A stretch of DNA of 64,000 bases from Petrolisthes cinctipes (taxonomy: Eukaryota > Arthropoda > Malacostraca > Decapoda > Porcellanidae): assembly GCA_033782935.1 (NCBI GenBank), contig JAWQEG010000283.1, positions 1,116,001-1,180,000 of the forward strand, read 5' to 3'. This document shows, piece by piece, positions 12,383-25,900 of this stretch (positions are counted from its first letter, which is position 1; the number at the start of each line of letters is the position of its first letter). A model generated the notes under the pieces. That model made no database searches. It saw only the letters and a list, made by a program, of their open reading frames with translations, and was not told the origin of the DNA. The position numbers and the translations under genes were made by a program.

Positions 12383-15300
12383 GTGTTAGAGTATTTTCAA
12401 AATACATGCTCAAAACATACTGAAAATCGATCTTTTAGGTGCACAAAAGTCGATATGTGCATGCATCTTCAGTACCCGTTTATATCTCAATTTCAGGCTC
12501 AAAACACCCGAAAATTCAATATTTTGGGGCCCCAGAAGCAATCTGTACATGCCTACTCAGTGTTAGAGTATTTTCAAAATACAGGCCCAAAACATGCTGA
12601 AAATCGATATTTTAGATGCCCAAAGTCAATATGTGCATGTATCTTCTGTACCCGTTTATATCTCAAATTCAGGCTCAAAACACCCGAAAATTCAATATTT
12701 TGGGGTCCCAGAAGCAATCTGTACATGCCTACACAGTGCTAGAATATTTTCAAAATATAGGCTAAAAACATGCTAAAAATCGACATTTTAGGTGCCAAAA
12801 AATCGATATCTCAAATTCAGTCCCAAAACACCCGAGAATTCGATATTTAGAGGTCCCAGAAGGTATCTGTACATGCTTACTCCGTGTTAGAGTATTTTCA
12901 AAATACAGGCCAAAAACATACGGAAAATCGATCTTTTAGGTGCCCAAAAGTCGATATGTGCATGCATCTTCTGTAACCGTTTATATCTCAAATTCTGGCC
13001 CTAAACACCCGAAAATTCAATATTTTGGGGTCCCAGAAGCGATCTGTACATGCCTACTCCGTGTTAGAGTATTTTCAAAATTCAGGCCCAAAACATGCTG
13101 AAAATCGATATTTTTGGTGCCCAAAGTCAATATGTGCATGTATCTTCTGTACCCGTTTATATCTCAAATTCAGGCTCAAAACACCCGAAAATTCAATATT
13201 TTGGGGTCCCAGAAGCAATCTGTACATGCCTACTCAGTGCTAGAACATTTTCAAAATATAGGCTAAAAACATGCTAAAAATCGATCTTTTAGGTGCCAAA
13301 AAGTCGATATCTCAAATTCAGTCCCAAAACACCCGAAAATTCGATATTTAGGGGTCCCAGAAGCGATCTGTACATGCCTACTCCGTGTTAGAGTATTTTC
13401 AAAATACATGCTCAAAACATACTGAAAATCGATCTTTTAGGTGCACAAAAGTCGATATGTGCATGCATCTTCTGTACCCGTTTATATCTCAAATTCAGGC
13501 TCAAAACACCCGAAAATTCGATATTTTGGGGTCCGAGAAGCGATCTGTACATGCCTACTCAGTGTTAGAGTATTTTCAAAATTCAGACCCAAAACATGCT
13601 GAAAATCGATATTTTTGGTGCCCAAAGTCAATATGTGCATGTATCTTCTGTACCCGTTTATATCTCAAATTCAGGCTCAAAACACCCGAAAATTCAATAT
13701 TTTGGGGTCCCAGAAGCAATCTGTACATGCCTACTCAGTGCTAGAATATTTTCAAAATATAGGCTAAAAACATGTTAAAAATCGATCTTTTAGGTGCCAA
13801 AAAGTCGATATCTCAAATTCAGTCCCAAAACACCCGAAAATTCGATATTTAGGGGTCCCAGAAGCGATCTGTACATGCCTACTCCGTGTTAGAGTATTTT
13901 CAAAATACATGCTCAAAACATACTGAAAATCGATCTTTTAGGTGCACAAAAGTCGATATGTGCATGCATCTTCAGTACCCGTTTATATCTCAAATTCAGG
14001 CTTAAAACACCCGAAAATTCAATATTTTGGGGTCCCAGAAGCAATCTGTACACGCCTACTCAGTGTTAGAGTATTTTCAAAATACAGGCCCAAAACATGC
14101 TGAAAATCGATATTTTAGATGCCCAAAGTCAATATGTGCATGAATCTTCTGTACCCGTTTATATCTCAAATTCAGGCTCAAAACACCCGAAAATTCAATA
14201 TTTTGGGGTCCCAGAAGCAATCTGTACATGCCTACACAGTGCTAGAATATTTTCAAAATATAGGCTAAAAACATGCTAAAAATCGACATTTTAGGTGCCA
14301 AAAAATCGATATCTCAAATTCAGTCCCAAAACACCCGAAAATTCGATATTTAGAGGTCCCAGAAGGTATCTGTACATGCCTACACCGTGTTAGATTATTT
14401 TCAAAATTCAGGCCCAAAACATACTGAAAATCGATATTTTTGCTGCCCAAAGTCAATATGTGCATGTATCTTCTGTACCCGTTTATATCTCAAATTCAGG
14501 CTCAAAACACCCGAAAATTCAATATTTTGGGGTCCCAGAAGCAATCTGTACATGCCTACTCAGTGCTAGAACATTTTTAAAATATAGGCTAAAAACATGC
14601 TAAAAATCGATCTTTTAGGTGCCAAAAAGTCGATATCTCAAATTCAGTCCCAAAACACCCGAAAATTCGATATTTAGGGGTCCCATAAGCGATATGTACA
14701 TGCCTACTCCGTGTTAGAGTATTTTCAAAATACATGCTCAAAACATACTAAAAATCGATCTTTTAGGTGCACAAAAGTCGATATGTGCATGCATCTTCTG
14801 TACCCGTTTATATCTCAAATTCAGGCTCAAAACACTCGAAAATTCGATATTTTGGGGTCCGAGAAGCGATCTGTACATGCCTACTCAGTGTTAGAGTATT
14901 TTCAAAATTCAGGCCCAAAACATGCTAAAAATCGATATTTTTGGTGCCCAAAGTCAATATGTGCATGTATCTTCTGTACCCATTTATATCTCAAATTCAG
15001 GCTCAAAACACCCGAAAATTCAATATTTTGGGGTCCCAGAAGCAATCTGTACATGCCTACTCAGTGCTAGAATATTTTCAAAATATAGGCTAAAAACATG
15101 TTAAAAATCGATCTTTTAGGTGCCAAAAAGTCGATATCTCAAATTCAGTCCCAAAACACCCGAAAATTCGATATTTAGGGGTCCCAGAAGCGATCTGTAC
15201 ATGCCTACTCCGTGTTAGATTTTTTTCAAAATACATGCTCAAAACATACTGAAAATCGATCTTTTAGGTGCACAAAAGTCGATATGTGCATGCATCTTCA

Positions 15301-17529
15301 GTACCCGTTTATATCTCAAATTCAGGCTCAAAACACCCGAAAATTCAATATTTTGGGGTCCCAGAAGCAATCTGTACATGCCTACTCAGTGTTAGAGTAT
15401 TTTCAAAATACAGGCCCAAAACATGCTGAAAATCGATATTTTAGATGCCCAAAGTCAATATGTGCATGTATCTTCTGTACCCGTTTATATCTCAAATTCA
15501 GGCTCAAAACACCCGAAAATTCAATATTTTGGGGTCCCAGAAGCAATCTGTACATGCCTACACAGTGCTAGAATATTTTCAAAATATAGGCTAAAAACAT
15601 GCTAAAAATCGACATTTTAGGTGCCAAAAAATCGATATCTCAAATTCAGTCCCAAAACACCCGAAAATTCGATATTTAGAGGTCCCAGAAGGTATCTGTA
15701 CATGCCTACACCGTGTTAGATTATTTTCAAAATTCAGGCCCAAAACATACTGAAAATCGATATTTTTGGTGCCCAAAGTCAATATGTGCATGTATCTTCT
15801 GTACCCGTTTATATCTCAAATTCAGGCTCAAAACACCCGAAAATTCAATATTTTGGGGTCCCAGAAGCAATCTGTACATGCCTACTCAGTGCTAGAATAT
15901 TTTCAAAATACAGGCTAAAAACATGCTAAAAATCGATCTTTTAGGTGCCAAAAAGTCGATATCTCAAATTCAGTCCCAAAACACCCGAAAATTCGATATT
16001 TAGGGGTCCCAGAAGCGATCTGTACATGCCTACTCCGTGTTAGAGTATTATCAAAATACATGCTCAAAACATACTGAAAATCGATCTTTTAGGTGCACAA
16101 AAGTCGATATGTGCATGCATCTTCAGTACCCGTTTATATCTCAAATTCAGGCTCAAAACACCCGAAAATTCAATATTTTGGGGTCCCAGAAGCGATCTGT
16201 ACATGCCTACTCAGTGTTAGAGTATTTTAAAAATACAGGCCCAAAACATGCTGAAAATCGATATTTTAGATGACCAAAGTCAATATGTGCATGTATCTTC
16301 TGTACCCGTTTATATCTCAAATTCAGGCTCACAACACCCGAAAATTCAATATTTTGGGGTCCCAGAAACAATCTGTACATGCCTACTCAGTGCTAGAATA
16401 TTTTCAAAATATAGGCTAAAAACATGCTAAAAATCGATCTTTTAGGTGCCAAAAAGTCGATATCTCAAATTCAGTCCCAAAACACCCGAAAATTTGTTAT
16501 TTAGGGGTCCCAGAAGCGATTTGTACATGCCTACTCCGTGTTAGAGTATTTTCAAAATACATGCTCAAAACATACTGAAAATCAATCTTTTAGGTGCACA
16601 AAAGTCGATATGTGCATGCATCTTCAGTACCCGTTTATATCTCAAATTCAGGCTCAAAACACCCGAAAATTCAATATTTTGGGGTCCCAGAAGCAATCTG
16701 TACATGCCTACTCAGTGTTAGAGTATTTTCAAAATACAGGCCCAAAACATGCTGAAAATCGATATTTTAGATGCCCAAAGTCAATATGTGCATGTATCTT
16801 CTGTACCCGTTTATATCTCAAATTCAGGCTCAAAACACCCGAAAATTCAATATTTTGGGGTCCCAGAAGCAATCTGTACATGCCTACACAGTGCTAGAAT
16901 ATTTTCAAAATATAGGCTAAAAACATTCTAAAAATCGACATTTTAGGTGCCAAAAAATCGATATCTCAAATTCAGTCCCAAAACACCCGAAAATTCGATA
17001 TTTAGAGGTCCCAGAATGTATCTGTACATGCCTACTCCGTGTTAGAGTATTTTCAAAATACAGGCCAAAAACATACTGAAAATCGATCACTTAGGTGCCC
17101 AAAAGTCGAAATGTGCATGCATCTTCTGTACCCGTTTATACCTCAAATACTGGCCCTAAACACCCGAAAATTCGATATTTTCGGGTCCCAGAAGCGATCT
17201 GTACATGCCTACTCCGTGTTAGAGTATTTTCAAAATTCAGGCCCAAAACATGCTGAAAATCGATATTTTTGGTGCCCAAAGTCAATATGTGCATGTATCT
17301 TCTGTACCCGTTTATATCTCAAATTCAGGCTCAAAACACCCGAAAATTCAATATTTTGGGGTCCCAGAAGCAATCTGTACAGTGCTAGAATATTTTCAAA
17401 ATATAGGCTAAAAACATGCTAAAAATCGACATTTTAGGTGCCAAAAAGTCGATATCTCAAATTCAGTCCCAAAACACCCGAAAATTCGATATTTAGGGGT
17501 CCCAGAAGCGATCTGTACATGTATACTCC
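12383..17529 (+). repeat. HOR block, mainly 501-bp units with two B1-C2 dimers
   Basis: Units start at 12383 (A2-B2-C1), 12884 (A1-B1-C2), 13385 (A2-B1-C2), 13886 (A2-B2-C1), 14387 (B1-C2, 324), 14711 (A2-B1-C2), 15212 (A2-B2-C1), 15713 (B1-C2, 324), 16037 (A2-B2-C2), 16538 (A2-B2-C1) and 17039 (A1-B1-C, 491). The dimers at 14387 and 15713 carry the same private acaccgtgttagattattt entry as those at 5687 and 6512. Units 13385 and 14711 share a ggtccgagaagcg change in A2, showing a 1,326-bp local duplication. Confidence 0.87.
17163..17185. other. Perfect 9-bp inverted repeat in an A1 monomer
   Basis: Arms cccgaaaat and attttcggg surround a 5-base centre (tcgat). Most A1 copies read attttgggg on the right and so have a single G/G mismatch. 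The variant in this copy makes the arms perfect. The same perfect form occurs near 48898-48920 and 52228-52250. Copies near 20,130 and 21,770 have the right-arm change but a cccaaaaat left arm. Confidence 0.7.
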
Positions 17530-20500
17530 GTGTTAGAGTATTTTAAAATATATGCTCAAAACATACTGAAAATCGATCTTTTAGGTGCACAAAAGTCAAT
17601 ATGTGCATGCATCTTCAGTACCCGTTTATATCTCAAATTCAGGCTCAAAACCCCCGAAAATTCAATATTTTGGGGTCCCAGAAGCAATCTGTACATGCCT
17701 ACACAGTGCTAGAATATTTTCAAAATATAAGCTAAAAAACATGCTTAAAATCGACATTTTAGGTGCCAAAAAATCGATATCTCAAATTCAGTCACAAAAC
17801 ACCCGAAAATTCGATATTTAGAGGTCCCAGAAGGTATCTGTACATGCCCACTCCGTGTTAGAGTATTTTCAAAATACAGGCCAAAAACATACTGAAAATC
17901 GATCTTTTAGGTGCCCAAAAGTCGATATGTGCATGCATCTTCTGTACCCGTTTATATCTCAAATTCTGGCCCTAAACACCCGAAAATTCGATATTTTGGG
18001 GTCCCAGAAGCGATTTGTACATGCCTACTCCGTGTTAGAGTATTTTCAAAATTCAGGCCCAAAACATGCTGAAAATCAATATTTTTGGTGCCCAAAGTCA
18101 ATATGTGCATGTATCTTCTGTACCCGTTTATATCTCAAATTCAGGCTCAAAACACCCGAAAATTCAATATTTTGGGGTCCCAGAAGCAATCTGTACATGC
18201 CTACTCAGTGCTAGAATATTTTCAAAATATAGGCTAAAAACATGCTAAAAATCGATCTTTTAGGTGCCAAAAAGTCGATATCTCAAATTCAGTCCCAAAA
18301 CACCCGAAAATTCGATATTTAGGGGTCCCAGAAGCGATCTGTACATGCCTACTCCGTGTTAGAGTATTTTCAAAATACATGCTCAAAACATACTGAAAAT
18401 CGATCTTTTAGGTGCACAAAAGTCGTTATGTGCATGCATCTTCAGTACCCGTTTATATCTCAAATTCAGGCTCAAAACACCCGAAAATTCAATATTTTGG
18501 GGTCCCAGAAGCAATCTGTACATGCCTACTCAGTGTTAGAGTATTTTCAAAATACAGGCCCAAAACATGCTGAAAATCGATATTTTAGATGCCCAAAGTC
18601 AATATGTGCATGTATCTTCTGTACCCGTTTATATCTCAAATTCAGGCTCAAAACACCCGAAAATTCAATATTTTGGGGTCCCAGAAGCAATCTGTACAGT
18701 GCTAGAATATTTTCAAAATATAGGCTAAAAACATGCTAAAAATCGACATTTTAGGTGCCAAAAAGTCGATATCTCAAATTCAGTCCCAAAACACCCGAAA
18801 ATTCGATATTTAGGGGTCCCAGAAGCGATCTGTACATGTATACTCCGTGTTAGAGTATTTTAAAATATATGCTCAAAACATACTGAAAATCGATCTTTTA
18901 GGTGCACAAAAGTCAATATGTGCATGCATCTTCAGTACCCGTTTATATCTCAAATTCAGGCTCAAAACACCCGAAAATTCAATATTTTGGGGTCCCAGAA
19001 GCAATCTGTACATGCCTACACAGTGCTAGAATATTTTCAAAATATAGGCTAAAAAACATGCTTAAAATCGACATTTTAGGTGCCAAAAAATCGATATCTC
19101 AAATTCAGTCACAAAACACCCGAAAATTCGATATTTAGAGGTCCCAGAAGGTATCTGTACATGCCTACTCCGTGTTAGAGTATTTTCAAAATACAGGCCA
19201 AAAACATACTGAAAATCGATCTTTTAGGTGCCCAAAAGTCGATATGTGCATGCATCTTCTGTACCCGTTTATATCTCAAATTCTGGCCCTAAACACCCGA
19301 AAATTCGATATTTTGGGGTCTCAGAAGCGATTTGTACATGCCTACTCCGTGTTAGAGTATTTTCAAAATTCAGGCCCAAAACATGCTGAAAATCAATATT
19401 TTTGGTGCCCAAAGTCAATATGTGCATGTATCTTCTGTACCCGTTTATATCTCAAATTCAGGCTCAAAACACCCGAAAATTCAATATTTTGGGGTCCCAG
19501 AAGCAATCTGTACATGCCTACTCAGTGCTAGAATATTTTCAAAATATAGGCTAAAAACATGCTAAAAATCGATCTTTTAGGTGCCAAAAAGTCGATATCT
19601 CAAATTCAGTCCCAAAACACCCGAAAATTCGATATTTAGGGGTCCCAGAAGCGATCTGTACATGCCTACTCCGTGTTAGAGTATTTTCAAAATACATGCT
19701 CAAAACATACTGAAAATCGATCTTTTAGGTGCACAAAAGTCGTTATGTGCATGCATCTTCAGTACCCGTTTATATCTTAAATTAAGGCTCAAAACACCCG
19801 AAAATTCAATATTTTGGGGTCCCAGAAGCAATATGTACATGCCTACACAGTGCTAGAATATTTTCAAAATATAGGCTAAAAACATTCTAAAAATCGACAT
19901 TTTAGGTGCCAAAAAATCGATATCTCAAATTCAGTCCCAAAACACCCGAAAATTCGATATTTAGAGGTCCCAGAATGTATCTGTACATGCCTACTCCGTG
20001 TTAGAGTATTTTCAAAATACAGGCCAAAAACATACTGAAAATCGATCACTTAGGTGCCCAAAAGTCGATATGTGCATGCATCTTCTGTACCCGTTTATAT
20101 CTCAAATTCTGGCCCTAAACACCCAAAAATTCGATATTTTCGGGTCCCAGAAGCGATCTGTACATGCCTACTCCGTGTTAGAGTATTTTCAAAATTCAGG
20201 CCCAAAACATGCTGAAAATCGATATTTTTGGTGCCCAAAGTCAATATGTGCATGTATCTTCTGTACCCGTTTATATCTCAAATTCAGGCTCAAAACACCC
20301 GAAAATTCAATATTTTGGGGTCCCAGAAGCAATCTGTACAGTGCTAGAATATTTTCAAAATATAGGCTAAAAACATGCTAAAAATCGACATTTTAGGTGC
20401 CAAAAAGTCGATATCTCAAATTCAGTCCCAAAACACCCGAAAATTCGATATTTAGGGGTCCCAGAAGCGATCTGTACATGTATACTCCGTGTTAGAGTAT

Positions 20501-22956
20501 TTTAAAATATATGCTCAAAACATACTGAAAATCGATCTTTTAGGTGCACAAAAGTCAATATGTGCATGCATCTTCAGTACCCGTTTATATCACAAATTCA
20601 GGCTCAAAACACCCGAAAATTCAATATTTTGGGGTCCCAGAAGCAATCTGTACATGCCTACACAGTGCTAGAATATTTTCAAAATATAGGCTAAAAAACA
20701 TGCTTAAAATCGACATTTTAGGTGCCAAAAAATCGATATCTCAAATTCAGTCACAAAACACCCGAAAATTCGATATTTAGAGGTCCCTGAAGGTATCTGT
20801 ACATGCCTACTCCGTGTTAAAGTATTTTCAAAATACAGGCCAAAAACATACTGAAAATCGATCTTTTAGGTGCCCAAAAGTCGATATGTGCATGCATCTT
20901 CTGTACCCGTTTATATCTCAAATTCTGGCCCTAAACACCCGAAAATTCGATATTTTGGGGTCCCAGAAGCGATTTGTACATGCCTACTCCGTGTTAGAGT
21001 ATTTTCAAAATTCAGGCCCAAAACATGCTGAAAATCAATATTTTTGGTGCCCAAAGTCAATATGTGCATGTATCTTCTGTACCCGTTTATATCTCAAATT
21101 CAGGCTCAAAACACCCGAAAATTCAATATTTTGGGTTCCCAGAAGCAATCTGTACATGCCTACTCAGTGCTAGAATATTTTCAAAATATAGGCTAAAAAC
21201 ATGCTAAAAATCGATCTTTTAGGTGCCAAAAAGTCGATATCTCAAATTCAGTCCCAAAACACCCGAAAATTCGATATTTAGGGGTCCCAGAAGCGATCTG
21301 TACATGCCTACTCCGTGTTAGAGTATTTTCAAAATACATGCTCAAAACATACTGAAAATCGATCTTTTAGGTGCACAAAAGTCGTTATGTGCATGCATCT
21401 TCAGTACCCGTTTATATCTCAAATTCAGGCTCAAAACACCCGAAAATTCAATATTTTGGGGTCCCAGAAGCAATCTGTACATGCCTACACAGTGCTAGAA
21501 TATTTTCAAAATATAGGCTAAAAACATTCTAAAAATCGACATTTTAGGTGCCAAAAAATCGATATCTCAAATTCAGTCCCAAAACACCCGAAAATTCGAT
21601 ATTTAGAGGTCCCAGAATGTATCTGTACATGCCTACTCCGTGTTAGAGTATTTTCAAAATACAGGCCAAAAACATACTGAAAATCGATCACTTAGGTGCC
21701 CAAAAGTCGATATGTGCATGCATCTTCTGTACCCGTTTATATCTCAAATTCTGGCCCTAAACACCCAAAAATTCGATATTTTCGGGTCCCAGAAGCGATC
21801 TGTACATGCCTACTCCGTGTTAGAGTATTTTCAAAATTCAGGCCCAAAACATGCTGAAAATCGATATTTTTGGTGCCCAAAGTCAATATGTGCATGTATC
21901 TTCTGTACCCGTTTATATCTCAAATTCAGGCTCAAAACACCCGAAAATTCAATATTTTGGGGTCCCAGAAGCAATCTGTACAGTGCTAGAATATTTTCAA
22001 AATATAGGCTAAAAACATGCTAAAAATCGACATTTTAGGTGCCAAAAAGTCGATATCTCAAATTCAGTCCCAAAACACCCGAAAATTCGATATTTAGGGG
22101 TCCCAGAAGCGATCTGTACATGTATACTCCGTGTTAGAGTATTTTAAAATATATGCTCAAAACATACTGAAAATCGATCTTTTAGGTGCACAAAAGTCAA
22201 TATGTGCATGCATCTTCAGTACCCGTTTATATCTCAAATTCAGGCTCAAAACACCCGAAAATTCAATATTTTGGGGTCCCAGAAGCAATCTGTACATGCC
22301 TACACAGTGCTAGAATATTTTCAAAATATAGGCTAAAAAACATGCTTAAAATCGACATTTTAGGTGCCAAAAAATCGATATCTCAAATTCAGTCACAAAA
22401 CACCCGAAAATTCGATATTTAGAGGTCCCAGAAGGTATCTGTACATGCCTACTCCGTGTTAGAGTATTTTCAAAATACAGGCCAAAAACATACTGAAAAT
22501 CGATCTTTTAGGTGCCCAAAAGTCGATATGTGCATGCATCTTCTGTACCAGTTTATATCTCAAATTCTGGCCCTAAACACCCGAAAATTCGATATTTTGG
22601 GGTCCCAGAAGCGATTTGTACATGCCTACTCCGTGTTAGAGTATTTTCAAATTTCAGGCCCAAAACATGCTGAAAATCAATATTTTTGGTGCCCAAAGTC
22701 AATATGTGCATGTATCTTCTGTACCCGTTTATATCTCAAATTCAGGCTCAAAACACCCGAAAATTCAATATTTTGGGGTCCCAGAAGCAATCTGTACATG
22801 CCTACTCAGTGCTAGAATATTTTCAAAATATAGGCTAAAAACATGCTAAAAATCGATCTTTTAGGTGCCAAAAAGTCGATATCTCAAATTCAGTCCCAAA
22901 ACACCCGAAAATTCGATATTTAGGGGTCCCAGAAGCGATCTGTACATGCCTACTCC
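17530..22956 (+). repeat. HOR block: 1,317/1,642-bp super-repeats in tandem
   Basis: Units start at 17530 (A2-C1, 325 bp), 17855 (A1-B1-C2, 501), 18356 (A2-B2-C, 491), 18847 (325), 19172 (501), 19673 (A2-C1, 325), 19998 (A1-B1-C, 491), 20489 (325), 20814 (501), 21315 (325), 21640 (491), 22131 (325) and 22456 (501). The series 325-501-325-491 repeats exactly at 1,642 bp (18847, 20489, 22131). Each 325-bp unit at 17530, 18847, 20489 and 22131 carries the same 1-bp loss in the dyad (attttaaaatatatgctc) after a catgtatactccg entry. Each 501-bp unit carries gcgatttgtac in A1 and aaaatcaatattt in B1. These shared errors show common descent of the copies. Confidence 0.9.
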
Positions 22957-25900
22957 GTGTTAGAGTATTTTCAAAATACATGCTCAAAACATACTGAAAA
23001 TCGATCTTTTAGGTGCACAAAAGTCGATATGTGCATGCATCTTCAGTACCCGTTTATATCTCAAATTCAGGCTCAAAACACCCGAAAATTCAATATTTTG
23101 GGGTCCCAGAAGCAATCTGTACATGCCTACACAGTGTTAGAGTATTTTCAAAATACAGGCCCAAAACATGCTGAAAATCGATATTTTAGATGCCAAAAGT
23201 CAATATGTGCATGTATCTTCTGTACCCGTTTATATCTCAAATTCAGGCTCAAAACACCCGAAAATTCAATATTTTTGGGTCCCAGAAGCAATCTGTACAT
23301 GCCTACTCAGTGCTAGAATATTTTCAAAATATAGGCTAAAAACATGCTAAAAATCGATCTTTTAGGTGCCAAAAAGTCGATATCTCAAATTCAGTCCCAA
23401 AACACCCGAAAATTCGTTATTTAGGGGTCCCAGAAGCGATCTGTACATGCCTACTCCGTGTTAGAGTATTTTCAAAATATATGCTCAAAACATACTGAAA
23501 ATCGATCTTTTAGGTGCACAAAAGTCGATATGTGCATGCATCTTCAGTACCCGTTTATATCTCAAATTCTGGCCCTAAACACCCGAAAATTCGATATTTT
23601 GGGGTCCCAGAAGCGATCTGTACATGCCTACTCCGTGTTAGAGTATTTTCAAAATTCAGGCCCAAAACATGCTGAAAATCGATATTTTTGGTGCCCAAAG
23701 TCAATATGTGCATGTATCTTCTGTACCCGTTTATATCTCAAATTCAGGCTCAAAACACCCGAAAATTCAATATTTTGGGGTCCCAGAAGCAATCTGTACA
23801 GTGCTAGAATATTTTCAAAATATAGGCTAAAAACATGCTAAAAATCGATCTTTTAGGTGCCAAAAAGTCGATATCTCAAATTCAGTCCCAAAACACCCGA
23901 AAATTCGATATTTAGGGGTCCCAGAAGCGATCTGTACATGTATACTCCGTGTTAGAGTATTTTCAAAATTAATGCTCAAAACATACTGAAAATCGATCTT
24001 TTAGGTGCACAAAAGTCGATATGTGCATGCATCTTCAGTACCCGTTTATATCTCAAATTCTGGCCCTAAACACCCGAAAATTCGATATTTTGGGGTCCCA
24101 GAAGCAATCTGTACATGCCTACTCAGTGTTAGAGTATTTTCAAAATACAGGCCCAAAACATGGTGAAAATCGATATTTTAGATGCCCAAAGTCAATATGT
24201 GCATGTATCTTCTGTACCCGTTTATATCTCAAATTCAGGTTAAAAACACCCGAAAATTCAATATTTTGGGGTCCCAGAAGCAATCTGTACAGTGCTAGAA
24301 TATTTTCAAAATATAGGCTAAAAACATGCTAAAAATCGATCTTTTAGGTGCCAAAAAGTCGATATCTCAAATTCAGTCCCAAAACACCCGAAAATTCGAT
24401 ATTTAGGGTTCCCAGAAGCGATCTGTACATGCCTACTCCGTGTTAGAGTATTTTCAAAATACATGCTCAAAACATACTGAAAATCGATCTTTTAGGTGCA
24501 CAAAAGTCGATATGTGCATGCGTCTTCAGTACCCGTTTATATCTCAAATTCAGGCTCAAAACACCCGAAAATTCAATATTTTGGGGTCCCAGAAGCAATC
24601 TGTATATGCCTACTCAGTGTTAGAGTATTTTCAAAATACAGGCCCAAAACATGCTGAAAATCGATATTTTAGATGCCCAAAGTCAATATGTGCATGTATC
24701 TTCTGTACCCGTTTATATCTCAAATTCAGGCTCAAAACACCCGACAATTCAATATTTTGGGGTCCCAGAAGCAATCTGTACATGCCTACTCAGTGCTAGA
24801 ATATTTTCAAAATATAGGCTAAAAACATGCTAAAAATCGATCTTTTAGGTGCCAAAAAGTCGATATTTCAAATTCAGTCCCATAACACCCGAAAATTCGT
24901 TATTTAGGGGTCCCCTAAGCGATCTGTACATGCCTACTCCGTGTTAGAGTATTTTCAAAATACATGCTCAAAATTTACTGAAAATCGATCTTTTAGGTAC
25001 ACAAAAGTCGATATGTGTATGCATCTTCAGTACCCGTTTATATCTCAAATTCAGTCTCAAAACACCCGAAAATTCAATATTTTGGGGTCCCAGAAGCAAT
25101 CTGTACATGCCTACTCAGTGTTAGAGTATTTTCAAAATACAGGCCCAAAACATGCTGAAAATCGATATTTTAGATGCCCAAAGTCAATATGTGCATGAAT
25201 CTTCTGTACCCGTTTATATCTCAAATTCAGGCTCAAAACACCCGAAAATTCAATATTTTGGGGTCCCAGAAGCAATCTGTACATGCCTACACAGTGATAG
25301 AATATTTTCAAAATATAGGCTAAAAACATGCTAAAAATCGACATTTTAGGTGCCAAAAAATCGATATCTCAAATTCAGTCCCAAAACACCCGAAAATTCG
25401 ATATTTAGAGGTCCCAGAAGGTATCTGTACATGCCTACTCCGTGTTAGAGTATTTTCAAAATACAGTCCAAAAACATACTGAAAATCGATCTCTTAGGTG
25501 CCCAAAAGTCGATATGTGCATGCATCTTCTGTACCCGTTTATATCTCAAATTCTGGCCCTAAACACCCGAAAATTCGATATTTTGGGGTCCCAGAAGCGA
25601 TCTGTACATGCCTACTCCATGTTAGAGTATTTTCAAAATTCAGGCCCAAAACATGCTGAAAATCGATATTTTTGGTGCCCAAAGTCAATATGTGCATGTA
25701 TCTTCTGTACCCGTTTATATCTCAAATTCAGGCTCAAAACACCCGAAAATTCAATATTTTGGGGTCCCAGAAGCAATCTGTACATGCCTACACAGTGCTA
25801 GAATATTTTCAAAATATAGGCTAAAAACATGCTAAAAATCGATCTTTTAGGTGCCAAAAAGTCGATATCTCAAATTCAGTCCCAAAACACCCGAAAATTC

